Origin: Cohnella pontilimi
Lineage (GTDB): Bacteria > Bacillota > Bacilli > Paenibacillales > Paenibacillaceae
Direction of reading: 5' to 3'
Assembly (NCBI RefSeq): GCF_005049045.1
Contig: NZ_SUPK01000007.1
Coordinates: forward strand, 62,001-126,000
DNA length: 64,000 bases
In this document: positions 60,757 to 64,000 of the stretch, piece by piece
Position numbering within the stretch: position 1 is the first letter of the stretch
Layout: every line of letters begins with the position of its first letter
The notes under the pieces: model-generated
Seen by the model: the letters and a program-made list of their open reading frames with translations, nothing else
Told to the model about the DNA's origin: nothing
The model's database searches: none
Program-made: the position numbers and the translations under genes

Positions 60757-61040
60757 ATGATGGAGACAAGTAAGCAGCGCCTTCTTGCAGGGAGGGAACG
60801 CCGAAGACTGCGAGCGTTCCTAAGAAATCAGGCTGCCGAATTTCACTCCGGAGTTGTCCCTTGAACGTACGGCCTTGCCATTCGAGGCAGCCGGCATCAT
60901 TAGAGGGTACCGGCAGCGGCCCGTTATGCCGCAGGAAGCGGGAATGCGCGATTCGTCGCCTGTATGGCGGTAGTCGGTGTTCCAACAAGGGTGGTACCAC
61001 GGTCCTTTCGTCCCTTACGGGGAGGAAGGACCTTTTATTT
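60757..61040 (+). promoter_or_regulatory. T-box riboswitch leader (Phe-type) of pheST
   Basis: A tRNA-Phe-sensing leader. Stem I ends in GCCGAAT-TTC-ACTCCGGAG; the specifier is TTC (60842-60844), a Phe codon. The T-box core AACAAGGGTGGTACCACGG lies around 60984-61002. The terminator is GGTCCTTTCGTCCC / GGGGAGGAAGGACC (about 61001-61033), followed by TTTTATTTT. Uncharged tRNA-Phe should stabilise the antiterminator and allow synthesis of phenylalanyl-tRNA synthetase. Confidence 0.93.
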
Positions 61041-61209
61041 TCCCAAAAAAGTGAAGTTAGCTAGATCCCCCAAAAGTGACGCGGCATCCAAAGGGGTCCC
61101 CAAAAAGTAATCGGATTAGGAATCGAAGCTGTTCGTCACTTTTTGGGGAGATAGTCAGGGGGAGCCCCCGAAAACCAGCAGCTTATTCCGATTACTTTTT
61201 TGGGGTCCC
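61041..61209. repeat. Multi-copy inverted-repeat element between T-box and pheS
   Basis: Short related words of the form CCCCAAAAAGT-GAC/AATCGGA occur in both orientations. TCCCAAAAAAGTGA (61041-61054), TCCCCCAAAAGTGAC (61066-61080) and GGGTCCCCAAAAAGTAATCGGA (61094-61115) are direct. GTCACTTTTTGGGGA (61135-61149) and TCCGATTACTTTTTTGGGGTCCC (61187-61209) are inverted. The long arms (61094-61115 and 61187-61209) pair almost perfectly. A GGGGG-AG-CCCCC hairpin sits inside. It has no coding potential and lies in the pheS 5' leader. Confidence 0.85.
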
Positions 61210-61247
61210 AAGGGCATTGTTAAAAGCGATCAAAGGAGAGAAGACGT

Positions 61248-62282
61248 ATGAAGGACCGATTGGAGGCGCTCCGCAGGGAGGCGCTCGACCGGCTGCAAAC
61301 CGTGGACGACGCGGCGGCCCTCAATGATCTGAGGGTTCATTACCTCGGCAAAAAAGGACAGCTGACGGAGATATTGCGTGGAATGGGCGGCTTGACCGCG
61401 GAGGAACGTCCGATCATCGGCCAAGTGGCCAACGAAGTCCGTGCGGCCATCGAAGAGGTCATCGCTCAGAAGCAGGAACTGTTCGACAGAGCGGAGACGA
61501 CCCGCCGCCTGCAGGCGGAAACGATCGACGTGACGCTGCCGGGTAAGGTGCCGGCCGTCGGTGCCGTTCACCCGTTGAACAAGGTGGCGCAGGAGATCGA
61601 AGACATTTTTATCGGCATGGGTTACTCCATCGCGGAAGGGCCTGAAGTAGAAACCGACTACTTCAACTTCGAAGCGCTGAACCTGCCCAAAAACCACCCG
61701 GCTCGCGACATGCAGGATTCATTCTACATCACGGATGAAATCTTGCTTCGCACGCACACTTCTCCCGTGCAAATCCGCACGATGAAAGAGATGAACGGCC
61801 GAACGCCGGTGAAAGTCATTTGCCCGGGTAAAGTGTACCGCCGCGACGACGACGATGCGACGCACTCTTTCATGTTCCATCAAATCGAAGGGCTTGTCAT
61901 CGGGCCGAACATCCGGATGAGCGATCTCAAAGGCACGCTGCTGCAATTCGTGCGGGAAATGTACGGTCCGCAGATGCAAATCCGGCTTCGCCCGAGCTTT
62001 TTCCCGTTCACTGAGCCGAGCGCCGAGGTTGACGTCACTTGCGTGCGCTGCGGCGGACAAGGATGCCGGATGTGCAAGCAGACGGGTTGGATCGAAATTC
62101 TCGGCTGCGGCATGGTTCATCCGAAAGTGTTGGAGCACGGCGGCTACGACCCGGCGGAAGTGACCGGTTTTGCGTTCGGAATGGGTGTGGAACGGATCGC
62201 GCTGCTGAAATACGAGATCGACGACATCCGCCATTTTTACGCGAACGACGTCCGGTTTTTGAAGCAATTTGCGCGAATGTGA
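61248..62282 (+). CDS. pheS: Phenylalanyl-tRNA synthetase, alpha subunit
   Basis: A 344-residue class II synthetase subunit carrying the catalytic core that activates phenylalanine and charges tRNA-Phe as an alpha2beta2 enzyme. The N-terminal coiled coil is visible ([39 protein letters not shown]). Motif 2 lies around [32 protein letters not shown], and motif 3 is [40 protein letters not shown] is also typical. ATG 61248 follows AAAGGAGAG. It is controlled by the Phe T-box, and pheT follows 48 nt downstream. Confidence 0.96.
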   Translation: MKDRLEALRREALDRLQTVDDAAALNDLRVHYLGKKGQLTEILRGMGGLTAEERPIIGQVANEVRAAIEEVIAQKQELFDRAETTRRLQAETIDVTLPGKVPAVGAVHPLNKVAQEIEDIFIGMGYSIAEGPEVETDYFNFEALNLPKNHPARDMQDSFYITDEILLRTHTSPVQIRTMKEMNGRTPVKVICPGKVYRRDDDDATHSFMFHQIEGLVIGPNIRMSDLKGTLLQFVREMYGPQMQIRLRPSFFPFTEPSAEVDVTCVRCGGQGCRMCKQTGWIEILGCGMVHPKVLEHGGYDPAEVTGFAFGMGVERIALLKYEIDDIRHFYANDVRFLKQFARM

Positions 62283-62330
62283 CGCAGGACCGTTTTCGGT
62301 ACCATTTTCGAAAAAAGAGGGGAGCAGCCC

Positions 62331-64000
62331 ATGAACGTTTCTTACCGATGGTTATCCGAGTATATCGATTTAAGCGGCATTTCGCCGCAGGAGCTGGCTG
62401 AAAAACTGACGCGCGGGGGCATCGAAATCGACAACGTTCCTTCCCGGAATCTCGGGGTGTCCAAGGTCGTCGTCGGCTACGTGAAATCCCGCGAAAAGCA
62501 TCCGGACGCGGACAAACTGAGCGTATGCACGGTGGACGCGGGTCAGGAGACGGATTTGCAGATCGTGTGCGGCGCGCCGAACGTCGCGGCCGGACAGAAA
62601 GTGCCGGTGGCGCTGGTGGGGGCGAAGCTGCCCGGAGGACTCGAAATCAAGCGTGCGAAACTGAGAGGCGTAGAGTCGCAAGGCATGATCTGCTCGGCGC
62701 GGGAGCTGGGCATTAACGACAAGCTGCTTCCCAAAGAGCTCCAGGAAGGCATTTGGCCGCTGCCGGAAGAGAGCCGGATCGGAGACGATATACTCGAGCT
62801 GCTGGCGTTGGACGACGCGGTCCTCGAGCTGGATCTCACGCCGAACCGCTCGGACTGCCTCAGCATGCTGGGTGTGGCATACGAGGTTTCGGCCCTTACG
62901 GGGCGCCCGGTTCGATTGCCGAATCCGGAACGGGAGTTATTCTCCACAACGGATAAGGCGTCGGATCATGTCAAAGTGGCGGTCGAAGCGGCTGAGCTAT
63001 GCTCTCAGTATTCCGCACGGTATATCAAAGGCGTGAAAATCGGTCCGGCGCCGCTTTGGATGCAGAACCGGCTGATTGCCGCAGGAATTCGGCCGATCAG
63101 CAATATCGTCGATATCACCAACTATGTGATGCTGGAGTACGGGCAGCCCATGCACGCGTTCGACGCGGGCAAGGTGGCAGGCGGGCGCATCGAAGTGCGG
63201 CTGGCTCGGGAAGGCGAAACGCTCGTGTCGCTGGACGGTGTGGAGCGCAAGCTGGACCCCCACATGCTGGTCATAGCGGACGCCGAAAAGGCAATCGGAT
63301 TGGCAGGCGTGATGGGCGGCCTGAACTCGGAAGTCACGACGGAAACGACCGATATTATCCTCGAATCAGCCAAGTTCGACGGAGGCTCGGTTCGCCGGAC
63401 CTCGCGCCAGCTCGGGCTCCGTTCGGAGGCGTCGAGCCGGTTCGAGAAGGAGGTCGATCCCGGCAGAGTGACCGCTGCGCTCGACAGGGCGGCAGCTCTC
63501 ATGGCGCGGTATTGCGGAGGAACGGTAGCGGAAGGCGTGGCCGAAGTCGTCGTCTCGACACCCGCACCGGTCGTCATCGACCTGGCGTTGTCCCGGATCA
63601 ACGGGATGCTGGGAACCGAACTGTCCACGCTAGAGGTGTCGACTTTGCTGTCCCGTCTCGGATTTGAGATGGAATCGCAGGAGGAAGGCAAATGGCGGGT
63701 CACCGTGCCGTCCCGCCGCGGCGACATAACCCGGGATGTCGATCTCGTGGAGGAAGTGGCGAGATTGTACGGGTATGACGAAATTCCGACGACGCCGATC
63801 GAAGGGCCGACGACGACGGGTGCCCTCACGCAGGCGCAGGCGATCCGGCGGGAGCTCCGGCGGGTCATGACCCACGCCGGTGTACAAGAGGCGATCTGCT
63901 ATTCGGTTACGTCGCGCGAAAGTGCGAAAATGTTCCCGGAATTGAGCGAGACAGCCCGGCCGATCGAGCTGGCGATGCCGATGAGCGAAGAGCGCAGCGT
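62331..64000 (+). CDS. pheT: Phenylalanyl-tRNA synthetase, beta subunit (3' end outside window)
   Basis: The first 556 codons of the roughly 800-residue beta subunit. It starts MNVSYRWLSEYIDLSGISPQELAEKLTRGGIEI, followed by the EMAP/tRNA-binding domain (SREKHPDADKLSVCTVDAG, IVCGAPNVAAGQKVPVAL, GVESQGMICSARELGI). The B3/B4 editing domain follows (LELDLTPNRSDCLSMLGVAYEVSALTG, ISNIVDITNYVMLEYGQPMHAFDA). The B5 and catalytic-like regions begin (VPSRRGDITRDVDLVEEVARLYGYDEIP). ATG 62331 follows AGAGGGGAG. The frame is open to the last base. It is co-transcribed with pheS. Confidence 0.95.
   Translation, partial: MNVSYRWLSEYIDLSGISPQELAEKLTRGGIEIDNVPSRNLGVSKVVVGYVKSREKHPDADKLSVCTVDAGQETDLQIVCGAPNVAAGQKVPVALVGAKLPGGLEIKRAKLRGVESQGMICSARELGINDKLLPKELQEGIWPLPEESRIGDDILELLALDDAVLELDLTPNRSDCLSMLGVAYEVSALTGRPVRLPNPERELFSTTDKASDHVKVAVEAAELCSQYSARYIKGVKIGPAPLWMQNRLIAAGIRPISNIVDITNYVMLEYGQPMHAFDAGKVAGGRIEVRLAREGETLVSLDGVERKLDPHMLVIADAEKAIGLAGVMGGLNSEVTTETTDIILESAKFDGGSVRRTSRQLGLRSEASSRFEKEVDPGRVTAALDRAAALMARYCGGTVAEGVAEVVVSTPAPVVIDLALSRINGMLGTELSTLEVSTLLSRLGFEMESQEEGKWRVTVPSRRGDITRDVDLVEEVARLYGYDEIPTTPIEGPTTTGALTQAQAIRRELRRVMTHAGVQEAICYSVTSRESAKMFPELSETARPIELAMPMSEERS

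Overview
The window looks like chromosome of a spore-forming, moderately high-GC Firmicute, most probably a Paenibacillus or close relative. The grounds are two T-box leaders, an L20-type leader in front of infC-rpmI-rplT with an AUU-started infC, a sigI/rsgI pair, bacillithiol genes (yojF-bshB2), an SLH-domain exoenzyme and a large arabinan/galactan-type glycoside hydrolase locus. Most genes are on the + strand. No phage, insertion sequence, CRISPR array, tRNA or rRNA gene was seen.

Layout. 1-2 kb: end of a PAP2 phosphatase, trmB, a 51-bp tandem repeat array and a second PAP2 gene on the minus strand with a Pho-box-like element. 2.4-5.2 kb: a membrane glycosyltransferase, then the leader-controlled infC-rpmI-rplT operon. 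5.4-6.2 kb: a small Sm-like protein and a GNAT acetyltransferase. 6.4-16.1 kb: T-box-controlled ilvB-ilvN-ilvC-leuA, an aminotransferase, two GDPD-like exported proteins (the second frameshifted) and leuB. 16.1-24.6 kb: a 2-Cys peroxiredoxin with a PerR-type box, a zinc-ribbon-like protein, sigI-rsgI with a sigma-I-type promoter, a soluble PAS histidine kinase, a leucyl aminopeptidase, an MFS transporter and a sulfite-oxidase-type molybdoprotein.

24.7-36 kb: a lower-GC patch with a methyltransferase and an isochorismatase-type hydrolase whose promoter contains a LexA-type box; a Q/N- and SGQ-repeat protein; glutaminase; yojF-bshB2; a 1355-residue exported double phosphoesterase with SLH domains between its two catalytic halves; and small genes including a YneR/HesB-like protein and a DRE-TIM aldolase. 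36-47 kb: an MMPL transporter divergent from its TetR regulator with matching operator candidates, a fused pxpBC plus pxpA (5-oxoprolinase), and a copper module (CopC-CopD fusion, two-component system, YcnI).

47-60.7 kb: a carbohydrate locus with an ArsR-type two-domain regulator, a binding protein and two permeases without an ATPase, a membrane acyltransferase, two cytoplasmic GH2 enzymes and three GH43 enzymes. Its main promoter carries a consensus cre (CcpA) site on the -35 box. 60.7-64 kb: a Phe-specific T-box, a complex inverted-repeat element, pheS and the 5' part of pheT, which runs off the window.

The most unusual items are the carbohydrate locus with its atypical regulator, the SLH-sandwiched phosphoesterase, the LexA-box isochorismatase, the inverted-repeat element in the pheS leader and the 51-bp repeat array. 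Family assignments rest on reading the translations; no database search was possible.
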